In this document: positions 17,418-23,746 of the stretch, in pieces
Layout: every line of letters begins with the position of its first letter
Position numbering within the stretch: the first letter of the stretch is position 1
Source of the DNA: Streptomyces sp. JH34
Lineage (GTDB): Bacteria > Actinomycetota > Actinomycetes > Streptomycetales > Streptomycetaceae
NCBI RefSeq assembly: GCF_029428875.1
Contig: NZ_JAJSOO010000001.1
Location: 6,916,501 to 6,980,500 of the forward strand
DNA: 64,000 bases
Direction of reading: 5' to 3'
Position numbers and translations under genes: made by a program
Notes under the pieces: generated by a model
The model's database searches: none
Seen by the model: the letters and a program-made list of their open reading frames with translations, nothing else
What the model was told of the DNA's origin: nothing

Positions 17418-18016
17418 GCTGCACTGCCTTTCGCCTCGTGCCGGTCCGTCCGGGCCGTTTCGTCGTGCCGGCCCGTGGTCCGGCCCGTGTCGTCAGGTGA
17501 GTCCGCGAGGAGGACGTCGAAGAGGGCCCGGGACTCGCTCAGGGCCCTCCGCATCTCCTCCGTGCCGCCCTGGCCACGCACGGCGGTGTGCACCCTTCGG
17601 TAACCGTCGACCTGCTCGGCGTGATGGACCGAGAGGGCGTCCGTCTGCTCCTGGAAGCTGCCGCCGTCCGGGAAGCCCCGGTCGCGCGCCAGCTGGGCGA
17701 GCAGCGCGTCCGCCTCGACGACCGCGTCCCTGGGAGAGTCGATGAACCGTTCCTGCACCTCGGCCCAGCGGCGGGCGTACGCCTCGCGGGCTTCCGGTCG
17801 CAGGGGTCGCTCGGAGAGGGAGCCGTGCGCCTTCACCCGCTCGGAGAGCTCGTGCTCGGCGGCCTTCGTGTCGCCGTCGTGACGGGCGACCGTCCGGGCG
17901 TACTCGGATCCGAAGCGACGCTGCAGCCCACGCCCACCGGTCCCTCGTCCGCGGACGAGGTAGAAGGCGAGCGCTGCCACCAGGACGACGGCGACGATGA
18001 TCACCACGGTCGTCAT
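17414..18016 (-). CDS. Hypothetical membrane-anchored protein with FxxSPRxAVxEA domain
   Basis: 200 aa from the ATG at 18016. Residues 3-22 (TVVIIVAVVLVAALAFYLV) form one membrane helix followed by RGRGTGGRG, so the rest faces the cytoplasm. The soluble part is mostly helical. It contains FGSEYARTVARHDGDTKAAEHEL, then FIDSPRDAVVEADALLAQL, and a C-terminal polar tail. The SPR motif and the later EEMRRAL block are shared with the next gene, which overlaps its stop. Similar single-helix proteins are common in Streptomyces, but I know no assigned function. It is not a sortase or lipoprotein substrate by sequence. Confidence 0.75.
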   Translation of the reverse strand: MTTVVIIVAVVLVAALAFYLVRGRGTGGRGLQRRFGSEYARTVARHDGDTKAAEHELSERVKAHGSLSERPLRPEAREAYARRWAEVQERFIDSPRDAVVEADALLAQLARDRGFPDGGSFQEQTDALSVHHAEQVDGYRRVHTAVRGQGGTEEMRRALSESRALFDVLLADSPDDTGRTTGRHDETARTDRHEAKGSAA

Positions 18017-18323
18017 GGCCGACGCTCCCGTCGGCTCGCGGTCGGTGCGTCGTGCTGTTTCACTCTCGTCAACCCCTTCCGGTCCGAGCCCGGTTCGGTG
18101 TGTGACCGGGCTGCGTGCATGAGGCGTGTAACCCTCTCCACGCCGTTCATGCCGGGAATGCTCCCGGCATCCTGGAAAAGCCGGCCCGAAGGCCCTCCGC
18201 CGGACGGCCGCGGTGCCGTCAGTCGCGTGCCGACCGAGGCGAACGTGGGGGAGCGGCACGCCGGGAGGCGGGTCCGCCGAGGGCCACGCGTGCCGGGCTT
18301 CGGAAGTGCGTAATACTCGACGC
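18017..18323. other. Divergent intergenic region with a 9-bp hairpin
   Basis: 307 bp between the membrane-protein gene (minus) and the GNAT gene (plus). A 9-bp inverted repeat with a 4-base centre lies at 18148-18156/18161-18169. The right end carries the left arm of the GNAT palindrome described separately. No coding frame. Confidence 0.45.
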
Positions 18324-18341
18324 ATGAGATCGAGTATTACG
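18309..18341. promoter_or_regulatory. 12+9+12 inverted repeat enclosing the GNAT start codon
   Basis: Perfect inverted repeat CGTAATACTCGA (18309-18320) / TCGAGTATTACG (18330-18341). The ATG of the GNAT gene (18324) lies in the 9-base centre. It is A+T-rich for this genome. It could be an operator that covers both the promoter and the start site, or an RNA hairpin that presents the start codon in its loop. No Shine-Dalgarno sequence is present. Confidence 0.65.
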
Positions 18342-18806
18342 GATCGACGTGGCGGAGTCCGGGTCAGACCGGCGGTCGCCCGCGACGCGAAGCGGCTCAC
18401 CCGTCTGGTCACCACGTCCGGTGCCTACGAGGGCCCCTACGCCCCCCTGGTCGAGGGGTACAAGGTCGGCCCCGACTACATCGAGGCGCACGAGGTCCAC
18501 GTGGCCGTGGACGACGACGGCCGCATCCTCGGCTTCTACGCGCTGGTCGTGTCCCCGCCGGAGCTCGACCTGATGTTCGTGGCCGACGAGGCCCAGGGGC
18601 GGGGAGTCGGGCGGTTCCTCGTCGGGCACCTGCTCGGGCGGGCGCGCCTCGCGGGTCTGACCGCCGTGCGCGTGGTCGCGCACCCTCCCGCCGAGGGGTT
18701 CTACCGCAGCATGGGCGCCGAGCGCACCGGCACCGTCGTGGCCCGTCCGCCCGCGGTCATGTGGGACCGGCCCGAAATGGTGCTCACGGTCGACGGCGGC
18801 CTCTGA
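18324..18806 (+). CDS. GNAT-family N-acetyltransferase
   Basis: 160 aa from the ATG at 18324. The domain runs over the whole protein: VRPAVARDAKRLTRL (first strand and helix), LDLMFVADEAQGRGVGRFLVGHLL with the acetyl-CoA pyrophosphate loop (Q/RGxGxG/A type), and VRVVAHPPAEGFYRSMGAERTG. GNAT enzymes transfer an acetyl group from acetyl-CoA to an amine of a small molecule or protein; the substrate here is not predictable. There is no ribosome binding site, and the start codon lies inside a perfect inverted repeat, so the mRNA may be leaderless and the gene tightly controlled. A strong hairpin terminator follows. Confidence 0.85.
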   Translation: MRSSITDRRGGVRVRPAVARDAKRLTRLVTTSGAYEGPYAPLVEGYKVGPDYIEAHEVHVAVDDDGRILGFYALVVSPPELDLMFVADEAQGRGVGRFLVGHLLGRARLAGLTAVRVVAHPPAEGFYRSMGAERTGTVVARPPAVMWDRPEMVLTVDGGL

Positions 18807-18809
18807 GCC

Positions 18810-18850
18810 GGAGGGCCCGGCCGCGATCGGGGATCGCGGCCGGGCCCTCC
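18810..18850. terminator. Bidirectional hairpin terminator
   Basis: Perfect 19-bp stem (18810-18828 with 18832-18850) and a 3-base loop between convergent GNAT and VOC genes. Confidence 0.85.
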
Positions 18851-18872
18851 GTGTGCCCTGCGGCAGGGGCCG

Positions 18873-19259
18873 CTACGACCAGCCGCCGTACGGGCGGGTG
18901 ATGAGCTCCAGCCCGTGTCCGCTGGGATCCAGGAAGTACACCCCGCGTCCGCCGTCGTTGTGGTTGATCTCGCCGGGCTGTTTGCGGTGGGGGTCGGCCC
19001 AGTACTCGATTCCCTGCTCCTCCATGCGGCCGAAGGCCGTGTCGAACTCCGCCTCCGAGATGAGGAACGCGTAGTGCTGCATGGTGATCGACGCGGCGGG
19101 AACGGTCGCGAAGTCCAGCGTGACGCCGTTCGCGAGGACGACCGGGATGAAAGGTCCCCATTCGGTACCGACGGTCAGATCCAGAAGCCGCGCCAGGAAT
19201 TCGGCGGACTCGCGGTTGTCCCGGCTGTGGACGATGGTGTGATTCAACTCGACTGACAC
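18873..19259 (-). CDS. VOC-family (glyoxalase/bleomycin resistance-like) protein
   Basis: 128 aa, one vicinal-oxygen-chelate fold. It opens with LNHTIVHSRDNRESAEFLARLL, has MQHYAFLISEAEFDTAF in the middle, and ends GVYFLDPSGHGLELITRPYG. Candidate metal ligands His and Glu are visible in these segments (first-strand His, central His, final Glu). Members are dioxygenases, isomerases or drug-binding proteins; many single-domain ones in Streptomyces are uncharacterised. No operon partner. Its 5' region faces the DUF6328 gene across a 306-bp gap. Confidence 0.8.
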   Translation of the reverse strand: MSVELNHTIVHSRDNRESAEFLARLLDLTVGTEWGPFIPVVLANGVTLDFATVPAASITMQHYAFLISEAEFDTAFGRMEEQGIEYWADPHRKQPGEINHNDGGRGVYFLDPSGHGLELITRPYGGWS

Positions 19260-19565
19260 TGTGGAATGCCTCCAACGGGCATCTCACGGGCTACCTCCAC
19301 GCCTCACCCGGCCGGTGACCGACGCGCGATGCCGTAGGACGATCTTAAGCGAGTTGTCACGGTGCGTCGAGGTATGGCCCTCGCTCGGCATCGATTTCCG
19401 GCCCGCCCGCCCGGTTGCCGGTGTGGTGCTTTTCCCGGCGGCTGCCACCATGAGGAGGACCGGCCGGTGCGCTGTCCCGCGACTGCCGGTCACGCGGAGG
19501 ACCTCAGGATTCACGAGGGCTCCTCGGGGAACCAGTACCACCTCGACGAGGTGGGGGAGGCATCG
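19260..19565. other. Divergent intergenic region
   Basis: 306 bp between the VOC gene and the DUF6328 gene. Plus-strand frames run through it into the DUF6328 gene but lack codon bias. The stretch from 19335 to 19370 is comparatively A+T-rich and is a likely promoter site. Nothing else is evident. Confidence 0.4.
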
Positions 19566-20147
19566 ATGGGGCAGATACCGACGGGCAGCGACGGGACCGG
19601 TGGGGACATGGCCGGAAGGAACCCGCGCAGCGGACGGCGGGAGACCGACGAGGAGCGGGCGGACCGGCAGTGGGGCGAGCTGCTCCAGGAACTCCGGGTC
19701 GCGCAGACCGGCGTCCAGATCCTCTTCGGCTTCCTGCTCGCGGTCGTCTTCCAGCCCCGCTTCGCGGATCTGTCCACCGCCGACCGGAACATCTACGTCG
19801 TGACCGTGATGCTCGGCTCGGCCACCGCGGCCGCGCTGATAGGCCCCGTGTCGTACCACCGGCTGCTCACCGGACGGCGGATGAAGCCGCAGACGGTGAC
19901 CTGGGCCGCACGGCTGACGAAACTGGGGCTCGGCCTGCTGTTCTGCACCATGTGCAGCACGCTGCTGCTCATCCTGCGCGTGGCGCTCCACAACGTGACC
20001 GCGCTCTGGCTGGTGGGCGGGATGGCCCTGTGGTTCCTGGTCTGCTGGTTCGTGTTCCCGCTGTGGGCCATCGCCCGGGGCGGCCGCCGCGAGCCGGCCG
20101 ACGGGGCGGAGGCCGAGGACTCCGAGGATTCCGGCCCGCGTCCCTGA
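19566..20147 (+). CDS. DUF6328-type four-helix membrane protein
   Basis: 193 aa. ATG at 19566 follows a strong GGGGGAGG. Residues 1-40 are polar and charged. Then come four hydrophobic helices: VQILFGFLLAVVFQPRF; VVTVMLGSATAAALIGPVSY; LGLGLLFCTMCSTLLLILRVAL; and ALWLVGGMALWFLVCWFVFPLWAI. The acidic tail is EAEDSEDSG. The RVAQTGVQILFGFLL opening and overall layout match actinobacterial DUF6328 proteins, whose function is unknown. It is a single gene that converges on the next one with only 9 bp between the stops. Confidence 0.8.
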   Translation: MGQIPTGSDGTGGDMAGRNPRSGRRETDEERADRQWGELLQELRVAQTGVQILFGFLLAVVFQPRFADLSTADRNIYVVTVMLGSATAAALIGPVSYHRLLTGRRMKPQTVTWAARLTKLGLGLLFCTMCSTLLLILRVALHNVTALWLVGGMALWFLVCWFVFPLWAIARGGRREPADGAEAEDSEDSGPRP

Positions 20148-20156
20148 CCCTCCGGT

Positions 20157-20984
20157 TCAGCCGTCGTCGACGTCGGCCGGGCTGCGTACGTCCGTCACGG
20201 TGAAGAGACCGCCGTCCGGGTCCCTCAGGGTCGCTTCGCTGCCGTGCGGCACCTCGCGCCGCTCCATGAGGGTTCCGCCGTTCCGCTCCGCGGCGAGGAC
20301 CGTCGCGTCCACGTCGGCCACCGGGAACTGCACCTGCCAGTGCGGGCGCACCTGCGGGTCCGGAGCGGCCTCCACGGCACCGGAGCTGATCCGCGCCAGT
20401 GGGCGTCCGTTGCAGCGTACGAGTACCTCTTCCCTCACGTAGGCGATGTCGCAGCCCCCGGGCTCCCCGCTCTCCCAGCCGAGGACCTCGCCGTAGAAGA
20501 TCGCCGCGTCGAAGGCGTCCCTGGTGCGCAGCCGCAGCCAGGCGTGTGCCCGGTTCCCGGACGGCGCGAGGGTGGAGGCGCGCCCGGTCCACTCCCAGAC
20601 GCCGAAGGAGGCGCCGTCCCGGTCGGCGGCCAGGACAGCGCGGCCCTGGCCCACCGTCAGCGGGCCCACCGCCACGGTGCCGCTGCGTTCACGGATGCGG
20701 GCCGCCACGACGTCGGCGTCCTGGACGGAGAAGTACGGCATCCAGGCCACGGCCACCTGGTAGGCGGACGCCACCGCGCCGATACCGGCCACCGGTACCC
20801 CGTCGGAGCGCGCCATGACGAAGTCCCGGCCCAGCGGTCCGAGGCGGAACGTCCAGCCGAGAACGGCGCCGTAGAAGAGCTGCGCGTCCCGGAGGTCGCG
20901 GGTCACCAGATGGACCCAGCACGGGGCGCTCGCACCGCTCAGCACTGCGGGTTCCGGCACGGTCCGACGGTCGCCAGGAGTCAT
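20157..20984 (-). CDS. Two-domain VOC-family protein
   Basis: 275 aa from the ATG at 20984. Two VOC units lie in tandem: residues about 17-130 (CWVHLVTRDLRDAQLFYGAVLGW to FGVWEWTG) and about 145-262 (AWLRLRTRDAFDAAIFYGEVLGW to ATLRDPDGGLFTVTDV). The two copies share the DxxxAxxFYGxVLGW signature, as in the family often annotated as hydroxylases of antibiotic pathways. Function is unknown; a small-molecule binding or isomerase role is typical. It lies downstream of the CDF transporter gene in the same direction, behind a possible terminator, so it is probably transcribed separately. Confidence 0.82.
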   Translation of the reverse strand: MTPGDRRTVPEPAVLSGASAPCWVHLVTRDLRDAQLFYGAVLGWTFRLGPLGRDFVMARSDGVPVAGIGAVASAYQVAVAWMPYFSVQDADVVAARIRERSGTVAVGPLTVGQGRAVLAADRDGASFGVWEWTGRASTLAPSGNRAHAWLRLRTRDAFDAAIFYGEVLGWESGEPGGCDIAYVREEVLVRCNGRPLARISSGAVEAAPDPQVRPHWQVQFPVADVDATVLAAERNGGTLMERREVPHGSEATLRDPDGGLFTVTDVRSPADVDDG

Positions 20985-21006
20985 GGTCCACTGCCCTATC
21001 GGTTCT

Positions 21007-21030
21007 GCGGCACGACTTCTTCCGTGCCGC
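21007..21030 (-). terminator. Possible hairpin terminator of the CDF gene
   Basis: 8-bp inverted repeat (21007-21014 with 21023-21030) with an 8-base loop, 55 bp after the stop of the transporter gene on the minus strand. Confidence 0.4.
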
Positions 21031-21084
21031 GCGGCCAGGACCAGCCTCATGCGCCCCGACGACTCCCGCAACACGCGGCGGCGA

Positions 21085-22080
21085 TCACACCCCGCCCCGG
21101 GGCGGCGCGTTCGTGATGTCGAGGAAGACGTGCTCGGCCTCCGGCCAGGAGCCGGCGATCGCCCGCTTGATCCGGACGGCGACCCGCTCGACCTCCTCGC
21201 TGTCGATGCCGGGAGCCAGATCGATCCTGGCTGCCACCAGCACCGAGTCGAGGCCGAGTCCCATGGTGAACAGGGCCGCCACGTTGTCGATCTCCTCCTG
21301 GGAGGTGAGGAGTTCCTCCACGCCCCGGCGCATCCCGGGGTCGGCGGACTCCCCGATCAGCCGGTCGCGGGCGTCCTTGCCGAGCCGGAACGCGACGTAG
21401 ACGAGCAGTGCGCCGATCCCCAGAGAGGCCGATGCCTCCCACACGACGTCTCCGGTCACCATGTGCAGCACCATCCCGGCCATGGCCAGCACCACCCCCA
21501 GCACGGCCGTGCTGTCCTCGGCGATCACCGTCCGCAGGGCGGGGTCGCGAGCGGCGCCCTTCTCGCCGCGGAGCTGCAGCAGCGCACGGACCAGCGACGC
21601 TCCCTCCGCCAGCAGGGCGACCCCGAGGACGATCAGACCCACCGTGTAGCCGTCGTGCGACTGCTGTTCGTGGCTGCCGAGTGCCTCGAAGCCCTGGAAG
21701 AACGAGAAACAGCCGCCGACGACGAAGATCCCGACGGCCGCGAGCAACGACCAGAAGTAGCGCTCCTTGCCGTAGCCGAAGGGGTGACGGGCGTCGGGCG
21801 GGCGGCGGCTGCGCCGGAGCGCGGCCAGCAGGAAGACCTCGTTCACACTGTCCGCCACGGAGTGGGCCGCTTCGGACAGGAGGGCGGGCGAACCCGACAG
21901 GAGGCCCCCCACTCCCTTGGCCGCGGCGATGACGAGGTTGGCGCCGAGCGCGACCAGGACGGTCACGCGGGTCTTGTGGTCCGACTCCGGCACGTGCGTC
22001 TTGTGGTCCGACTCCGGCACGTGCGTCTTGTGGTCCGACTCCGTCACTCGGGTCGTGCGGTCCGACTCCGGCCGCTTCAT
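21085..22080 (-). CDS. Cation diffusion facilitator transporter, ZnT9-like
   Basis: 331 aa, ATG at 22080 with GGGGGG upstream. Six membrane helices and a cytoplasmic C-terminal domain follow a hydrophilic N-terminus. The TM2 metal motif is present in LLSEAAHSVADSVNE. HPFGYGKERYFW is the conserved loop after TM2. The TM5 motif reads AEDSTAVLGVVLA instead of HxxxD, the form seen in the SLC30A9 (ZnT9)-like branch. The family exports divalent metals in exchange for protons. Residues about 12-40 consist of near-identical 9-mers (PESDHKTHV) encoded by 27-bp tandem repeats. His and Asp in these could bind metal. The metal specificity is uncertain. Confidence 0.85.
   Translation of the reverse strand: MKRPESDRTTRVTESDHKTHVPESDHKTHVPESDHKTRVTVLVALGANLVIAAAKGVGGLLSGSPALLSEAAHSVADSVNEVFLLAALRRSRRPPDARHPFGYGKERYFWSLLAAVGIFVVGGCFSFFQGFEALGSHEQQSHDGYTVGLIVLGVALLAEGASLVRALLQLRGEKGAARDPALRTVIAEDSTAVLGVVLAMAGMVLHMVTGDVVWEASASLGIGALLVYVAFRLGKDARDRLIGESADPGMRRGVEELLTSQEEIDNVAALFTMGLGLDSVLVAARIDLAPGIDSEEVERVAVRIKRAIAGSWPEAEHVFLDITNAPPRGGV
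21971..22075. repeat. 27-bp tandem repeat, four copies, in the CDF N-terminus
   Basis: Units start at 21971, 21998, 22025 and 22052. The first two are identical; the third and fourth diverge at their ends and the fourth is shortened to 24 bp. The period is a multiple of three, so copy changes keep the transporter frame. Confidence 0.9.
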
Positions 22081-22207
22081 ATGCCCCCCGGTTCCATGGT
22101 CCTCCGATCGAAGGCGAGAGGTGACGCCGCGCGGGACAGGAGTCCGGGCCCGCTCGACGGGGGTCCCGGCCTCCTGTTCATCTGTCCGCCGACGGCACGC
22201 CGGTGAT

Positions 22208-22546
22208 TCAGTCACGCCGGGGCTCGTCCTCCGGCGGCGGGATCACCTCGTTGCCGTGGTCGCTGAGCTCGTACGGCGAGAGAGCGCGGCCGTTCTCGGG
22301 AAAGCGGTCCGAACCGTGGTGCCCGGTCTCCTGGATCTCCGTCCGGTGATCCGGACGCGGCGGCTGCTCATCGGGGCGGGGCGGCCGTGACTCCTTGTCC
22401 CGGCGCCTCATCCCGAACCAGAAGCCCCCGATCAGCACGAGCACCACGAACAGGCCGATGACGCCGATGACCACCCCCACCGCGCCCGGCCCGTTGCTGC
22501 CGCCGGTGCTGGCGAGCGATTCCCATGCTCCGTTCGTTACGTCCAT
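22208..22546 (-). CDS. DUF6479-type small single-helix protein
   Basis: 112 aa from the ATG at 22546. A short Gly/Ser/Asn-rich N-terminus is followed by one membrane helix (VGVVIGVIGLFVVLVLIGGFWFGM) and MRRRDK. The hydrophilic tail includes RALSPYELSDHGNEV, the conserved tail block of the DUF6479 family of Streptomyces. Function unknown. It lies upstream of the CDF gene in the same direction with a 127-bp gap. A GGGTAT hexamer (22556-22561 on the minus strand) resembles the -10 of SigB-type promoters, but no matching -35 is convincing. Confidence 0.75.
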   Translation of the reverse strand: MDVTNGAWESLASTGGSNGPGAVGVVIGVIGLFVVLVLIGGFWFGMRRRDKESRPPRPDEQPPRPDHRTEIQETGHHGSDRFPENGRALSPYELSDHGNEVIPPPEDEPRRD

Positions 22547-22585
22547 GCATGGCGCATACCCCGGGGAATCGATCACAGACAGCCA

Positions 22586-22601
22586 TTGACATGAATTCAT
22601 G
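22586..22601. promoter_or_regulatory. TTGACA box overlapping a 12-bp palindrome
   Basis: Plus strand TTGACA (22586-22591) overlaps the perfect palindrome CATGAATTCATG (22590-22601), in the A+T-rich gap between divergent DUF6479 and F420-oxidoreductase genes. A palindrome of this length can occur by chance, but it is unusual in base composition here. Confidence 0.35.
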
Positions 22602-22634
22602 TTTTATGGCGATGTCGCGGTAAATGTGTTTCAT

Positions 22635-23600
22635 ATGGTGCAAATCGGCTACACGATGATGACCGAGCAGGCAGGCCCTCGAGCCCTCGTCGAGGACGTG
22701 GTCGCGGCGGAAGCGGCCGGCTTCGATTTCTCCGTCACCTCCGACCACTACTTCCCCTGGTTGGCTTCCCAGGGACACGCGCCCTACGCCTGGTCCGTCC
22801 TGGGGGCCGCCGCGCAGGCCACGTCCAGGATCCCGCTGATGACGTACGTGACCTGTCCGACGACCCGCTACCACCCGGCCGTGGTCGCGCAGAAGGCCGC
22901 GACGCTCCAACTGCTCGCCGAGGGCCGTTTCCGGCTCGGCCTCGGCTCGGGGGAGAGCCTCAACGAACACGTCGTCGGCGTGGGGTGGCCCGCGGCGCAC
23001 GTTCGGCTGGAGATGCTCGAGGAGGCCGTGCAGATCATCCGCGCCCTCTTCGGCGGGGGCTACGTCAACCACCACGGCACTCACTTCGACGTGGAGAACG
23101 CCACGCTCTGGGACCTGCCCGAACAGCCGGTCCCCATCGGCATCGCCGTCTCGGGGGAGAGGTCCTGCGAACTCGCGGGCAGGCTCGGCGATCTGGTGAT
23201 CGCGACGGAGCCCAAGGGTGAGCTGCTGACCGCGTTCGACCGCAACGGCGGGACCGGTAAGCCCCGCGTCGGTCAGGTGCCCGTCTGTTACGACACCGAC
23301 CGGGACGCCGCGATCGCCCGCGCCCACGACCAGTTCCGATGGTCGCTCGGCGGCTGGAAGGTCAACTCCGAGCTGCCGGGCCCTTCCGCCTTCGAACAGG
23401 CGACCCAGTTCGTCCGCGCGGACGACATCACCGGATCGATTCCGTGCGGCTCCGACGTCGAGGCGTTCGTGGAGGCCGTACGCCCCTACAGCGAGGCGGG
23501 GTTCACCGAGGTCGCCCTCGTGCAGATCGGCGGTGCCCATCAGCGGCCGTTCATCGACTGGGCCCGCAGCACACTCCTGCCGGCGCTGCGCGAGCTGTAG
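22635..23600 (+). CDS. LLM-class F420-dependent oxidoreductase (TIGR03557-like)
   Basis: 321 aa from the ATG at 22635. An in-frame ATG at 22599 would add 12 residues that do not look native. No Shine-Dalgarno sequence is seen, so translation may be leaderless or nearly so. The product is a luciferase-like TIM barrel: VQIGYTMMTEQAGPRALV, then FDFSVTSDHYFPWLASQGHAPYAW, and RFRLGLGSGESLNEHVVG. These blocks are characteristic of the F420-dependent glucose-6-phosphate dehydrogenase-like family. Such enzymes transfer hydride between deazaflavin F420 and a substrate. The substrate is unknown, and it is probably not Fgd itself because the family has many members per genome. Confidence 0.85.
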   Translation: MVQIGYTMMTEQAGPRALVEDVVAAEAAGFDFSVTSDHYFPWLASQGHAPYAWSVLGAAAQATSRIPLMTYVTCPTTRYHPAVVAQKAATLQLLAEGRFRLGLGSGESLNEHVVGVGWPAAHVRLEMLEEAVQIIRALFGGGYVNHHGTHFDVENATLWDLPEQPVPIGIAVSGERSCELAGRLGDLVIATEPKGELLTAFDRNGGTGKPRVGQVPVCYDTDRDAAIARAHDQFRWSLGGWKVNSELPGPSAFEQATQFVRADDITGSIPCGSDVEAFVEAVRPYSEAGFTEVALVQIGGAHQRPFIDWARSTLLPALREL

Positions 23601-23746
23601 CGCGCCGCCCGGCCCCACGTTTCCCCGTGGCTCACCGGGTACGAGATCTGTCGTCGCCTGCCGGTCCTGACCGTCGCGCTCGTGTCGCCGACTCGGAGCG
23701 GTGGGGTGAGCCTGGAGTGAGTCCCCGGACCCCTGGAGGAAACGCG

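Noticed and set aside
18148..18169. 9-bp hairpin in the gap upstream of the GNAT gene as a separate regulatory element
   Set aside because: Short perfect hairpins are common in this base composition, and its position relative to either start gives no clear role; noted only in the gap entry.
22556..22561. SigB-type GGGTAT -10 box for the DUF6479 gene
   Set aside because: No GTTT-like -35 at the right distance; too short a motif to call alone.
22599..22634. Earlier ATG for the F420-dependent oxidoreductase
   Set aside because: Adds 12 residues that do not fit the barrel's first strand; the ATG at 22635 begins directly with the conserved strand.
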